Below, one piece after another: positions 45,462 to 55,618 of a stretch of 55,644 nt of DNA. This DNA is from Halosimplex carlsbadense 2-9-1. Its GTDB lineage: Archaea; Halobacteriota; Halobacteria; Halobacteriales; Haloarculaceae. The position numbers and the translations under genes were made by a program. The DNA lies in assembly GCF_000337455.1 (NCBI RefSeq), contig NZ_AOIU01000035.1, positions 1 to 55,644 of the forward strand. Reading direction: 5' to 3'. The first letter of the stretch is position 1; the number at the start of each line of letters is the position of its first letter. Under the pieces are notes generated by a model that was given only the letters and a program-made list of their open reading frames with translations, was not told the DNA's origin and searched no databases.

Positions 45462-46013
45462 TCAGCTCCGTTCGGCGCCCCGGAGGCGGTCGTCGAGGGA
45501 GGAGGGCGACTCGCGGGGGACGCCCTCCTCGTCGAGCACGATCCCCGTTCGCTCTTCGAGTTCCCACTCCGAGAGGGCGCCGTCGACGTAGCGCGCTTTC
45601 AGGCGTTCGATGCGGTCGTCGGCGCGGCGTTCGGGCGACCTGGTGTCGAAGTCCTCGACGAGGGCGGCGACCCCCAGGAGTCGCGCGAGCGGGTTCCGCT
45701 CGACCCGGGATGCGACCTGTCCGAGCCGCGTGCTGGCCGCGCGGCGCTTCGCGACCGCGAGGGCCGAGACGTGTGCCACCGCTCCGATCGCGGCGACGAC
45801 CGCGGCGGCGACGGTCAGCGGGACGCCCAGGACGGTTCCGAGGGCGAACAGCGGGAGAAGGGTCGCGAGCGTCGACGCCGCACCGACCTCCAGCGCGGCG
45901 AGGACCAGCCACCCGGTCGCGCCGGCGAGCGAGACGGCCGACAGCGCGGCGAACGCGACCGCCAGCGCCGTCGCGGCCGGGACGTGGTCGCGCGCCCAGT
46001 GCGTCAGTTCCAT
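45462..46013 (-). CDS. Membrane protein with C-terminal SHOCT domain, tandem paralogue
   Basis: A 183-residue paralogue of the protein just downstream. It has the same start (MELTHWARDH against MELTDWASDH), helices in the first 85 residues and a SHOCT motif DDRIERLKARYVDGALSEWELEER. The 116-bp gap and same orientation indicate a tandem duplication. No separate function can be assigned. Confidence 0.82.
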   Translation of the reverse strand: MELTHWARDHVPAATALAVAFAALSAVSLAGATGWLVLAALEVGAASTLATLLPLFALGTVLGVPLTVAAAVVAAIGAVAHVSALAVAKRRAASTRLGQVASRVERNPLARLLGVAALVEDFDTRSPERRADDRIERLKARYVDGALSEWELEERTGIVLDEEGVPRESPSSLDDRLRGAERS

Positions 46014-46100
46014 ATCCCGTTCAGGTCGCGGGCGTACCTAAGGCTCACGGCGGGCACGTGGTCGGGGGTCCTCGCCCGAAAGGCAGGACCACGCGCCCGG

Positions 46101-47183
46101 CTACAGCTCGACGGACTCGCGAGCGTCGGCGAGCAGCGCCTGCGGGTCGACGGCCTCGTCGCGCTCGCTGCTCTCGATGGCCGCCTCGACGAGCGCGACC
46201 GACTGGAGGTTCGACTGCACGTCGGTGGCCATCGGCTCCCCCGTATCGAGCCACTCGACGAACTGCTCGACCAGCCAGGTGTTGCCCCAGGCGTCCTGCT
46301 CGTCCAGCGGAACGGGCTCCGGGTCGGTGTCGGCGACCCCGACGACCGTCTCGCTGGCCTGGTCGTAGGGGTAGCGTTCGATCTCCCGGTCGTCGAGGAC
46401 GAGCGTCTCGTCGCGACACTCCGCGCGGAGGTAGTCGGACCCCCAGCCGTTCAGGGTGGTCGCGTTGGCCTTCGCGCCCTCCCAGGTGGCTCGGACGCCG
46501 TTCTCGAAGCGCATCTGGACGGTGGCCTGTACGTCGTCCTCGTACTCGGCCCACTCGGGCAGCCAGGTGTCGGCGTAGAGCCGCTCGCACTTCGCGCCCG
46601 CCATATCGGCGAGGAAGTCGAGCTGGTGGACCGCGCCCTCGATCAGGAGCGGGTGGTCCATATCGTGGCGGAACGCGCCCCAGGCGCCGTACGTGCGGGC
46701 GTTGCAGGTGAATCGGCCGACCAGGTAGTCCAGCGGGCCGGGCTCGCCCGAGCGCAGGCGCCGACGGACGGTAGTCTTGTCCCGGTCGAAGCGGTGGCTC
46801 ATCGTCACGCCCATCTTCAGGCCCGCGCGGTCGACCTTCTCGGCGATCCGGACCGACGCCGCCAGGGTGTCGGCGATCGGCTTCTCCGAGAGGACGTCGA
46901 GGTCGTGTTCGACGGCGGCGTCGACGACCTCCTCGTGGGTCCACGGCGGCGTAACGACCGTGCAGAAGTCGGCATCGTGTTCGGCGAAGGCCGTCTCGGT
47001 GTCGGTGTAGCAGTCGGCAGGGTCGAGGCCGAGATGTTCGACGGCGTTCCCGTGGGCGTCCTCGTTCACGTCGACGGCGGCGACGACGTCGATCAGGCCC
47101 GCCTCGACGTTCGGCGGGAGGAAGGTGTCGCACCAGCGGCCGCCCTGGCCGCCGGTTCCGACCTGAATGGCTCGGTAGGTCAT
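46101..47183 (-). CDS. Gfo/Idh/MocA-family oxidoreductase
   Basis: A 360-residue NAD(P)-dependent oxidoreductase acting on sugars or inositol-type substrates. The dinucleotide motif is GTGGQGGRW (9-17), the family Glu-Lys-Pro is at 100-102 (LSEKPIAD), and the substrate-side His186 is in IEGAVHQLDF. Start at 47183 gives MTYRAIQVGTGGQG. Its substrate is not shown by its neighbours, which are SHOCT and pilin genes. Confidence 0.9.
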   Translation of the reverse strand: MTYRAIQVGTGGQGGRWCDTFLPPNVEAGLIDVVAAVDVNEDAHGNAVEHLGLDPADCYTDTETAFAEHDADFCTVVTPPWTHEEVVDAAVEHDLDVLSEKPIADTLAASVRIAEKVDRAGLKMGVTMSHRFDRDKTTVRRRLRSGEPGPLDYLVGRFTCNARTYGAWGAFRHDMDHPLLIEGAVHQLDFLADMAGAKCERLYADTWLPEWAEYEDDVQATVQMRFENGVRATWEGAKANATTLNGWGSDYLRAECRDETLVLDDREIERYPYDQASETVVGVADTDPEPVPLDEQDAWGNTWLVEQFVEWLDTGEPMATDVQSNLQSVALVEAAIESSERDEAVDPQALLADARESVEL

Positions 47184-47299
47184 GGCGTATCGGCCGCCCC
47201 AGCGGACCGTAAATCGCCCGGTCGGGGAGAGTCCGGCCGGCTCGACCGGACGCGTCGACGACGGCAGCCGACCGCGGCCGCGACGGCGACCGGAACCGC

Positions 47300-48115
47300 T
47301 CAGTAGTCGTCGGGATCCTTCGGCGCGTAGCTCGAACAGGACTGGCCGTCGATCGTCGGGTTGTCGGTACAGGAGACGCTCGGCGCGTAGACGTGTCCCG
47401 TTACGGTCGCACCGTCGAGGTCGACCTCGTTGGCGCTCTTGACCGAGCCGTAGACGGTCGTGGTATCGATATCGACGTCCGGGCCGCGCACGTCGCCGGC
47501 GACCTCGCTCCCGTCGATCGCGACGTCGTCGCCGGCGGTGACCGGCCCGTAGACCGTGAGCCCGGTGTCGATATCGACGCTGTCCGACTGGCTTTCGATG
47601 CGCCCGACGACCGTCCCACCGGACTCGATATCGACGGAATCTGTGATCGACACGTCGCAGTAGAGGACGAAATCGATGCTGACGGAGGTCTTGCCCGCGA
47701 GCCACGGACAGGTCTCGTCGGCCGACGGGACCTCGGGGTCGACCTCGAACTCCCGGAGGACGTAGCTGCTGTCGTGTTCGCCGAACCAGACCAGCTGGAG
47801 TCGCTCGCGGACGGGGAAGACGGCCGCGCTGTCGCCCGCGAGGAGGTCCCGATTCCGAAGCGCGTTCTCGTCGGCGGCGCCGCGGAGTTCGACCCGCTCG
47901 CCGTCCAGCCGTTCGCCGTTGGTCACCGAGAGTTCGTACGCGCCGGGAACCGGGCCCGGTTCGAGTTCCAGCGTCACCTCCGGCGCCGGTTCGCGCTCCT
48001 CGGTCGCGCCGAACGCGACGTACGCCGCGACCGACGCCAGCAGGACGGCTATCGCGACCAGCAGCACCGTCCCGATCACCGGCGAGAGCCCGCGGCGTGC
48101 CCGTCGGTTGCGCAC
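47300..48115 (-). CDS. Type IV pilin-like protein with beta-helix body
   Basis: A 271-residue secreted protein. The N-terminus is RRARRGLSPVIGTVLLVAIAV, the class III signal of archaeal pilins cleaved before the hydrophobic helix. The C-terminal 130 residues repeat short strands with Asp, Val and Gly (SVDIESGGTVVGRIES, TVYGPVTAGDDVAI), as in right-handed beta helices and bactofilin-like folds, with Cys near both ends. The GTG at 48115 puts the signal at the start; an upstream GTG at 48163 is possible. It may form a surface filament or minor pilin. Confidence 0.78.
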   Translation of the reverse strand: MRNRRARRGLSPVIGTVLLVAIAVLLASVAAYVAFGATEEREPAPEVTLELEPGPVPGAYELSVTNGERLDGERVELRGAADENALRNRDLLAGDSAAVFPVRERLQLVWFGEHDSSYVLREFEVDPEVPSADETCPWLAGKTSVSIDFVLYCDVSITDSVDIESGGTVVGRIESQSDSVDIDTGLTVYGPVTAGDDVAIDGSEVAGDVRGPDVDIDTTTVYGSVKSANEVDLDGATVTGHVYAPSVSCTDNPTIDGQSCSSYAPKDPDDY

Positions 48116-48292
48116 GCCGGACTCAGTGACTCCCGACTGTTGAAAGCAACGGCCCGATTTCACGTTCGCGAAATGACCCGAATCAGTTCGGGACGGTCCC
48201 GGAGCGCGCCGACTGCGACAGCGACGGTCGGTCGTGACGGAGACACCGTCAGAGCTTGCTCTGACGAGCTTCAGACACTCACTCGCTGGCGC

Positions 48293-49906
<1,614 letters not shown>

Positions 49907-50071
49907 GTTCGAAGGGGCGCCGCGGCCGCGCAAAGTAGTTGCGAATCGACCGGGACACAGTCGACATGGTCGACATGGTCGCCCCGACTGCGGACCGAGA
50001 GACTGGTCGGCCGTGGCCGGCGGCGACCGCCGACCGACACGCTCTTTGGGCGACTCACCGCACGAGCGACC

Positions 50072-51460
50072 ATGACCGACCGATCGCCGCTACGGGCCGT
50101 CTCGCCGCTGGACGGCCGCTACGCACGGTACACGGAACCGCTGGTCGACTACGCTAGCGAGGCGGCGCTCATGCGGGCGCGCACTCGCGTCGAGGTCGAG
50201 TACCTGATCGCGCTGGCGGACCTGTCCGAGACGCCGCTCGAAATCGACTCCGAGCAACGCGGTCACCTCCGCGCGCTCTACGAGGCGTTCGACGACGACG
50301 ACGCGGCGCTGATCAAGCGGATCGAGACGGAGGGCTACGGCGACTACGCCGCGACCAACCACGACGTGAAGGCGATCGAGTACTTCGTCCGCGAGGGCCT
50401 GCCTGAGGACCTCGACGCCGCCCACTGGATCCACTTCGGACTCACCAGCGAGGACGTGAACAACCTCGCTCACCGCCTGCTCGTCAAGCCCGCGGTCGAG
50501 GAGGTGCTCGTCCCGAAACTCCGCGACGTGCGCGACGCCCTGATCGAGGAAGCCCGCGAGTACCGCGACCTGCCGATGCTCGCCCGTACGCACGGCCAGC
50601 CCGCCACGCCGACGACCTACGGGAAGGAACTGGCCGTCTACGCCTCGCGACTGGGTCGGGCGCTCGGCCGTATCGAGCGGGCGACCGACGAGGTCTCGGG
50701 CAAGCTCGCCGGCGCGTCGGGCACCTACGCCGCCCACGACGCGGCCTACCCCGACGTGGACTGGCGAGCCTTCTCGCGGACGTTCGTCCGCGACCTCGGG
50801 CTCGAACACGAGCCGCTGACCACCCAGGTCAACCCCTGCGACGACCTCGCCGCCGTCTTCGACGCCCTGCGCGGCGCGAACAACGTCCTCCTCGACCTGG
50901 ACCTGGACGTGTGGCTCTACGTCTCCGACCGGTACCTCGGTCAGGAGGCCGCCGAGGGCGAGACCGGGTCGTCGACGATGCCCCACAAGGTCAACCCGAT
51001 CGACTTCGAGAACAGCGAGGGCAACCTCTCGAAGGCCAACTCCGACCTGACGTTCCTCGGCGACTACGTCACGACCTCGCGGCTCCAGCGCGACCTCTCC
51101 GATTCGACGGTCAAGCGCAATATGGGCGCGGCGGTCGCCCACTGTCTCATCGGCTACTCGAAGCTCGAAAACGGCCTGGCGAAGGTCGTCCCGAACGAGC
51201 AGGTGATGGCCGACGACCTCGACGCGACCCCCGAGGTCGTCGGCGAGGCCGTCCAGACGGTCCTCCGCCGCGAGGGCTTCGACGACGCCTACGAACACGT
51301 CAAGAAAGCGACCCGCGGCCGCGACGTATCGATGGCCGACTTCGAGGCGATGATCGACGACCTGGACGTGAGCGAGGACGTTCGCGAGGAATTGCACGCG
51401 CTGACACCGGCCGGCTACACCGGCGTCGCGAGCGATCTGGTCGACGACGCGCGGGAGTAG
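50072..51460 (+). CDS. purB: Adenylosuccinate lyase
   Basis: A 462-residue enzyme of the fumarase/aspartase superfamily that makes AICAR from SAICAR and AMP from adenylosuccinate. The signature GSSTMPHKVNP is around residues 298-308, and the conserved regions TSEDVNNLAH and ARTHGQPATPTTYGKE are present. The ATG at 50072 lies 24-31 bp after CTCTTTGG, so the message is leaderless. It pairs with purNH across a divergent promoter. Complete. Confidence 0.96.
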   Translation: MTDRSPLRAVSPLDGRYARYTEPLVDYASEAALMRARTRVEVEYLIALADLSETPLEIDSEQRGHLRALYEAFDDDDAALIKRIETEGYGDYAATNHDVKAIEYFVREGLPEDLDAAHWIHFGLTSEDVNNLAHRLLVKPAVEEVLVPKLRDVRDALIEEAREYRDLPMLARTHGQPATPTTYGKELAVYASRLGRALGRIERATDEVSGKLAGASGTYAAHDAAYPDVDWRAFSRTFVRDLGLEHEPLTTQVNPCDDLAAVFDALRGANNVLLDLDLDVWLYVSDRYLGQEAAEGETGSSTMPHKVNPIDFENSEGNLSKANSDLTFLGDYVTTSRLQRDLSDSTVKRNMGAAVAHCLIGYSKLENGLAKVVPNEQVMADDLDATPEVVGEAVQTVLRREGFDDAYEHVKKATRGRDVSMADFEAMIDDLDVSEDVREELHALTPAGYTGVASDLVDDARE

Positions 51461-51548
51461 GTCCGACTCCGGCCCCGGTCCCGACCCGCGTCGGAACCCG
51501 GCGACGGACGGCCACAGACCTTTGCCCGTGTGAGTCGTACCCACGGGT

Positions 51549-52166
51549 ATGTTCCGCGACCGGACGGCCGCGGGCGAGCGCCTCGCCGACGCGCTCGAAG
51601 AGCGGGGCATCGACGCCGACATCGTCCTCGCGATCCCGCGGGGCGGGCTCCCGCTGGGTCGCGTGGTCGCCGACCGGCTGGACGCGCCGCTGGACGTGGT
51701 GGTCGCCTCGAAAGTCGGTGCGCCGCGCAACGAGGAGTACGCCGTCGGCGCTGTCGCCGAGGACGGGGCGGCGTGGCTCAACGAGGACGCGCTCGACCGA
51801 CTGTCCGTGAGCGACGACTACCTCGAACGAGAACGCGAGCGCGAACGCGAGGTCGCCGCCGAGAAGGCCGCGACCTACCGCGACGGTGGTCGCTCCGACC
51901 TGACTGGCAGGCGAGTCGCGGTCGTCGACGACGGCGTCGCCACCGGCGCGACGATGCGGGCCTGTCTCGGCCTCGTGCGCGACGAGGACCCCGAGTCGCT
52001 GGTCGTCGCCGTCCCCGTCGGACCGCCGAACACGCTCGACGGGCTCGCCGCGCTGGCCGACGAGGTCGTCGCCGTCGAACGACCCGGAAACTTCGGCGCC
52101 GTCGGCGCTCACTACCGGAACTTCGACCAGGTGAGCGACGAAGAAGCGATGTCGTATCTCTCGTAG
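51549..52166 (+). CDS. Phosphoribosyltransferase family protein
   Basis: A 205-residue type I phosphoribosyltransferase. The PRPP-binding loop is VAVVDDGVATGAT at about 123-135. The N-terminal IVLAIPRGGLPLGRVVAD and the hood region VASKVGAPRNEEYAVGAV are typical of a widespread uncharacterised group. The base or other acceptor is not known. It lies 88 bp after purB on the same strand, so a purine link is plausible but not shown. Confidence 0.88.
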   Translation: MFRDRTAAGERLADALEERGIDADIVLAIPRGGLPLGRVVADRLDAPLDVVVASKVGAPRNEEYAVGAVAEDGAAWLNEDALDRLSVSDDYLEREREREREVAAEKAATYRDGGRSDLTGRRVAVVDDGVATGATMRACLGLVRDEDPESLVVAVPVGPPNTLDGLAALADEVVAVERPGNFGAVGAHYRNFDQVSDEEAMSYLS

Positions 52167-52187
52167 CGCGCTGGGGAGACCAGTCGA

Positions 52188-52433
52188 TCAGGCCGTGGGC
52201 TCGGCGCCGCGCAGCCGCGGGAAGACGATGTGGTAGGCGACGTTCAGCGCCGCGTAGAGGAGGACGGCACCGAGTGCGGCCTCCCAGAGGCCGAGCGTCG
52301 TCTGTCCGGCGGTGAGGTTCGACAGACCGGCCCGTTCGGCGAGCGCGCCGACGACGGTCAGCGTGCCCGCGATCGCGACGTACAGGACCAGGCCGAGCGC
52401 CTCGGCGACCGGTCCGAGCAGGAGTTCTCGCAT
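52188..52433 (-). CDS. Two-helix membrane protein
   Basis: An 81-residue protein with two hydrophobic helices (LGLVLYVAIAGTLTVVGALA and LWEAALGAVLLYAALNVAYH) and the start MRELLLGPVAEALG. It is convergent with the phosphoribosyltransferase gene and divergent from the small gene at 52532. Its promoter region holds the inverted repeat at 52489-52516. Function unknown. Confidence 0.68.
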   Translation of the reverse strand: MRELLLGPVAEALGLVLYVAIAGTLTVVGALAERAGLSNLTAGQTTLGLWEAALGAVLLYAALNVAYHIVFPRLRGAEPTA

Positions 52434-52488
52434 TGAGACCGCGTATGCGACACCGGACCATATGGTTTCCGTGACACAGCGTGACGAA

Positions 52489-52516
52489 CTCTCACGGTGA
52501 ATTTTTGCCGTGAGAG
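52489..52516. promoter_or_regulatory. Inverted repeat bracketing a TATA box
   Basis: CTCTCACGG at 52489-52497 and CCGTGAGAG at 52508-52516 are perfect nine-base inverted arms, separated by ten bases (TGAATTTTTG) that include the likely TATA element. The ATG of the plus-strand gene is at 52532. The arm centres are 19 bp apart, near two helical turns, so a dimer bound here would block the core promoter. Confidence 0.65.
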
Positions 52517-52531
52517 GGGATATCGGAGTCC

Positions 52532-52759
52532 ATGGCGCACCACGCAAGCAGGGACTACACGAAACTCGCGAAGACCGGGTTCTTCCTCGGTGTCGCGCTG
52601 TTCGCCCTCGGCGGGCTGGGCGAGATCGTCGGATCGGCGGCCTTCGGCGGGCTGCCGGGCTGGGAGCAGACGCTCCTGTTCGATATGGAAGTGCTGGGTA
52701 TCGCCCTCGGACTGTTCTCGCCGTTCCTCTTCGGAGTCGTCGCCCCGTTGGTCGAGTGA
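52532..52759 (+). CDS. Conserved two-helix haloarchaeal membrane protein
   Basis: A 75-residue protein starting MAHHASRDYTKLAKTGFFLG, with two helices (about 15-38 and 52-72) and a conserved turn GLPGWEQTLLFDMEVLG. It resembles small membrane proteins found across haloarchaea. The TATA-like AATTTTT lies about 25-30 bp before the ATG. The flanking inverted repeat suggests strong regulation, but the signal is unknown. Confidence 0.78.
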   Translation: MAHHASRDYTKLAKTGFFLGVALFALGGLGEIVGSAAFGGLPGWEQTLLFDMEVLGIALGLFSPFLFGVVAPLVE

Positions 52760-52788
52760 GTCCGACCGGGAACCCTCTCGGCGTCGCC

Positions 52789-53970
52789 TTACAGTAGCCC
52801 GTCGACGGCGTCGCGGACGGCGCGCGCGGCCGCCTGGACCTCCTCGCGGCGGACGTACTCGCGCTCGCTGTGAGCGACGGCACCCTCGTCGTCGGCGAGG
52901 TCGCCGGGACCGAACACGACCGTCGGCGCGTGTTCGGCGAAATAAGAAGCTTCGGTCGCAGCGCCGAACGGCCGCACCTCGCCGCCGCTGGCGGCCGCCA
53001 GCGCTTCGACGAGCGGGTCGTCCGGGTCAGTCGCGAACGCGGCCAGGAATGGCGTCTCCCGCGGCGAGAGCGACACGTCGAGGTCCATCCCCGAGGGAAC
53101 CCACTCGGAGAGGTGGGCCGCCAGTCCGCTCTCGAACTCCTCAGGCGTCTCCGGGGGTACCGGTCGCCGGTCGAAGGTGAGCACGCACTCCTCGGGCACC
53201 TGGTTCGACACCTCGCCGCCGTCGATCACGGTCGGCGTGAGCGTCGGTCGCCCGAGCGACTCGTGTTCGTCCGGCCCGCGTGCTCGCGGCTCCCGACTGT
53301 CGCCGCTCGCTCCGTCCGAGGCGCTTTGCGCCCCGCGCTCGTCGTACGTCTCCATCGCCTGGAGTATCGGCGCCATCGCTCGAACGGCGTTCGCGCCGCT
53401 CTCGGGCGCGGCCGCGTGAGCGGCGATACCGGTGACGGTCACCGTCCCCTCGTACTGGCCGCGGGCGGCGTTGCACACGTCCAGCCCCGTGGGCTCGCCG
53501 ACGACGAAGCCGTCCGCGTCGAGCGTCCCCGCGAGGTGGGCGGCGCCGGTCTGGACCGTCTCCTCGTCCGGCGTGATCGCCAGTGTCAGTCGGTTTCCTC
53601 CCCTGACGCCGGCGCTGAGGAACGCGTCGACGAGCGCCGCGAGCGGCCCTTTCGCGTCACAGGCGCCTCGCCCCTCCACGACCTCGCCGCCCTCGCGTTC
53701 GGCGAAGGGAACGTGCGGCGGGACGGTGTCGATGTGCGTGTTCAGGACGAGGTGGTCCCCCTCGTCAGAACTGGTTTTCGCCACGTCGCCGGCCTCGTAC
53801 CCCTCGCCGGTCCGCGTCGCGAGCGTGTTGCCCGCCTCGTCGACGACGGGGTCGGCGCCCGCCTCTTCGAGCGTCTCGACCAGCAGGTCGCGCATCCCCT
53901 CGACGGACTCGTGAGACTCGGTCCGGACCGCCCGCTCGTGGAAGCCGAGGGTATCGAAGCTCATCGTCAC
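52789..53970 (-). CDS. dapE: M20-family metallopeptidase, probable succinyl-diaminopimelate desuccinylase
   Basis: A 393-residue two-zinc hydrolase. The metal-site motifs are NTHIDTVPP (His79, Asp81), GRGACDAKGP (Asp105 bridging) and TPDEET (Glu136-Glu137). The family covers DapE and ArgE. Overlap with lysA (GTGA at 53967-53970) supports DapE, the step that releases LL-diaminopimelate. Residues about 211-240 are a Gly/Ser/Arg-rich insert in the dimerization lid, encoded by DNA carrying a three-base-loop hairpin (53320-53332). A start at the second Met (53964) is possible. Confidence 0.8.
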   Translation of the reverse strand: MTMSFDTLGFHERAVRTESHESVEGMRDLLVETLEEAGADPVVDEAGNTLATRTGEGYEAGDVAKTSSDEGDHLVLNTHIDTVPPHVPFAEREGGEVVEGRGACDAKGPLAALVDAFLSAGVRGGNRLTLAITPDEETVQTGAAHLAGTLDADGFVVGEPTGLDVCNAARGQYEGTVTVTGIAAHAAAPESGANAVRAMAPILQAMETYDERGAQSASDGASGDSREPRARGPDEHESLGRPTLTPTVIDGGEVSNQVPEECVLTFDRRPVPPETPEEFESGLAAHLSEWVPSGMDLDVSLSPRETPFLAAFATDPDDPLVEALAAASGGEVRPFGAATEASYFAEHAPTVVFGPGDLADDEGAVAHSEREYVRREEVQAAARAVRDAVDGLL

Positions 53971-55238
53971 CGGTCTCCCGCCGCCGCATCGCCGGCCCGG
54001 TCACCGGATTCACGCTCGACCCGGGTCACGTCGTCCATCGTCTCCCGGCGGCGGACGACCCGGGTCTCGCCGCCCTCGATGGCGACCTCCGCCGGACGCG
54101 GCTGAGAGTGGAACTGGTTGGCGAGCTCGTAGCCGTAGGCGCCCGCGTTCCCGATCGCGAGCAGGTCTTCGCGCTCGGGCCGGGCCACCGGCCGGTCCGT
54201 GCAGAACACGTCCGCGCTCGTACAGCACGGGCCGCCGACCGCGACGGGTTCGACCGCCCGCTCGGGCGCCGAGACGTTCCCGATGGGGTGGTAGGAGTCG
54301 AACATCGCCGGGCGGATCAGCGTCGCCAGCGACGCGTCGACACCGACGACGGTCGCCTCCGGCGTCTCCTTGACCGTGTTCACCTCGGTCAGGATCACCT
54401 CGCCGTCGGCGACGACGTACCGACCGGGTTCGAGCTTGATCTGTGCGTCGAGGTCGCCGACGGCCTCCCGGACCTTCTCGCCGACGACTTCCATGTCCAG
54501 GGGCTCCTCGTCCTCGCGATAGGGAACGCCGAACCCGCCGCCGAAGTCGACGAACGCCAGGTCCGAATCGCCAACCTCGCGGGCCAACTCGGCCACCTTC
54601 GCGATGGCCCGGCAGTGGTCCTCGAGGTCGTCGTGCAGCACGCCCGACCCCGCGTGGGCGTGCAGGCCGACGAGGTCGAACCGCTCGCGCAGGTCGGCCG
54701 CCAGTTCGGGGACCTCGTCGTAGGGGATGCCGAACTTGGCGTCCTTGCCGGTCGCGACCTTCTCGTGGTGGCCCGTGCCGATGCCGGGGTTGACCCGGAT
54801 GGCGACGCGCCCGTCGTAGCCCCGCGCTTCCAGCCGGTCGAACGTGTCCCGCGCGCCGCCAGTGACGGTCAGTCCGGGGTGGTCGGCGCCGAGTTCGGCG
54901 GCGTAGTCCAGATCGGCGTCCGGCGGATTGACGGCCGTGTACTGCAGCGTGTCGGGGTCGGCGCCCGCCTGGATGGCTCGCTGGAGTTCCCCGCGGGCCG
55001 CGCACTCGATGTCGGCGCCGGCGTCCAGCAGCGTCTCCAGCACCGCGCGGCCGGTGTGGGCCTTCGCGGCGTACATGACGTGGGCGTCGGGGAACGCCGA
55101 CGCGAACCGCTCGTAGTTCTCGGCCACGCGGTCGAGGTCGACGACGTACAGCGGCGTACCGTGTTCGGCCGCCAGCGACGACAGCTGGTCGAAGTCCCAG
55201 TCCGCGACGCGGCGTACCGGCGGCGAGGAGTGGCTCAT
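53967..55238 (-). CDS. lysA: Diaminopimelate decarboxylase
   Basis: A 423-residue PLP enzyme (fold type III) converting meso-diaminopimelate to lysine. The PLP lysine is Lys59 in VMYAAKAHTG, the phosphate-binding stretch is VDFGGGFGVPY, and the C-terminal active-site segment is GGPCCTSADVF. The start at 55238 gives MSHSSPPVRR. The last 30 residues are charged and low complexity. No dapA, dapB, dapD or dapF gene lies within the 400 bp upstream or between it and dapE. Confidence 0.93.
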   Translation of the reverse strand: MSHSSPPVRRVADWDFDQLSSLAAEHGTPLYVVDLDRVAENYERFASAFPDAHVMYAAKAHTGRAVLETLLDAGADIECAARGELQRAIQAGADPDTLQYTAVNPPDADLDYAAELGADHPGLTVTGGARDTFDRLEARGYDGRVAIRVNPGIGTGHHEKVATGKDAKFGIPYDEVPELAADLRERFDLVGLHAHAGSGVLHDDLEDHCRAIAKVAELAREVGDSDLAFVDFGGGFGVPYREDEEPLDMEVVGEKVREAVGDLDAQIKLEPGRYVVADGEVILTEVNTVKETPEATVVGVDASLATLIRPAMFDSYHPIGNVSAPERAVEPVAVGGPCCTSADVFCTDRPVARPEREDLLAIGNAGAYGYELANQFHSQPRPAEVAIEGGETRVVRRRETMDDVTRVERESGDRAGDAAAGDR

Positions 55239-55288
55239 TGGCGGTACACGGGCACGGCGCGATACAAGCGTTGCGAACCATCTTTTTC

Positions 55289-55399
55289 GCGAGGGGGTCG
55301 CCGACGGCGACCCCCTCGCCAAAAACATGGGTGAAAAAGGCCGGACGACTCAGTCGCTTCGCTCCCTCGCGTCCGGTGAACCGGCGCCTGCGGCGCCGG
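55289..55399. repeat. Perfect hairpins upstream of lysA
   Basis: A 14-bp perfect stem with the three-base loop GAC spans 55289-55319, and CCGGCGCC-TGC-GGCGCCGG lies at 55381-55399. Neither is followed by a T-run on either strand, so they do not look like simple terminators. They begin a GC-rich, repeat-like stretch that fills 55239-55644, where no credible gene is seen. Confidence 0.6.
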
Positions 55400-55400
55400 A

Positions 55401-55533
55401 TACTGCCAGTGACCGTCGTGGCGCGCGCTGGAGCGCGCTCTCGTGCGCGCGACGAAGCCGCGCGAGGGATGAGGGAGGGAGCGGAGCGACCGAACGAATC
55501 GGCTGGGGAGGGTCGTGGCCGTCTGCGGTGCTG
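55401..55533 (+). repeat. Structured dispersed repeat element, copy 2
   Basis: Shares with the element at 41860 the blocks GGCGCGCGCTG (55420), GCGAGGGATGAG (about 55462), GAATCGGCTGGGGAGG (about 55496) and GTCTGCGGTGCTGT (about 55521), in the same order and orientation, with similar spacing. The match ends after about 55533. Confidence 0.6.
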
Positions 55534-55569
55534 TACGTGGTGGTGCAGTCCTGGTGTCCTCGTGAGTAG

Positions 55570-55618
55570 CGAGGGAGCGAAGCTCCCTCGGACCGTTCGC
55601 GCGGCGCTGCCGCGCGAA
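55570..55618. repeat. Two more perfect three-base-loop hairpins
   Basis: CGAGGGAGC-GAA-GCTCCCTCG at 55570-55590 (nine-base stem) and TTCGCGCGGC-GCT at 55596-55608, paired with GCCGCGCGAA at 55609-55618 (ten-base stem). They follow directly after repeat copy 2 and run to the window end. Confidence 0.6.

Noticed and set aside
49961..49978. Tandem TCGACATGG direct repeat between purNH and purB
   Set aside because: Two nine-base copies without other symmetry are weak evidence for an operator and do not align with either TATA-like element.
55289..55319. A strong hairpin considered as a transcription terminator
   Set aside because: The bases beyond it on both strands are A-rich rather than a T-run in the direction of any gene ending there; archaeal termination relies on T-runs.
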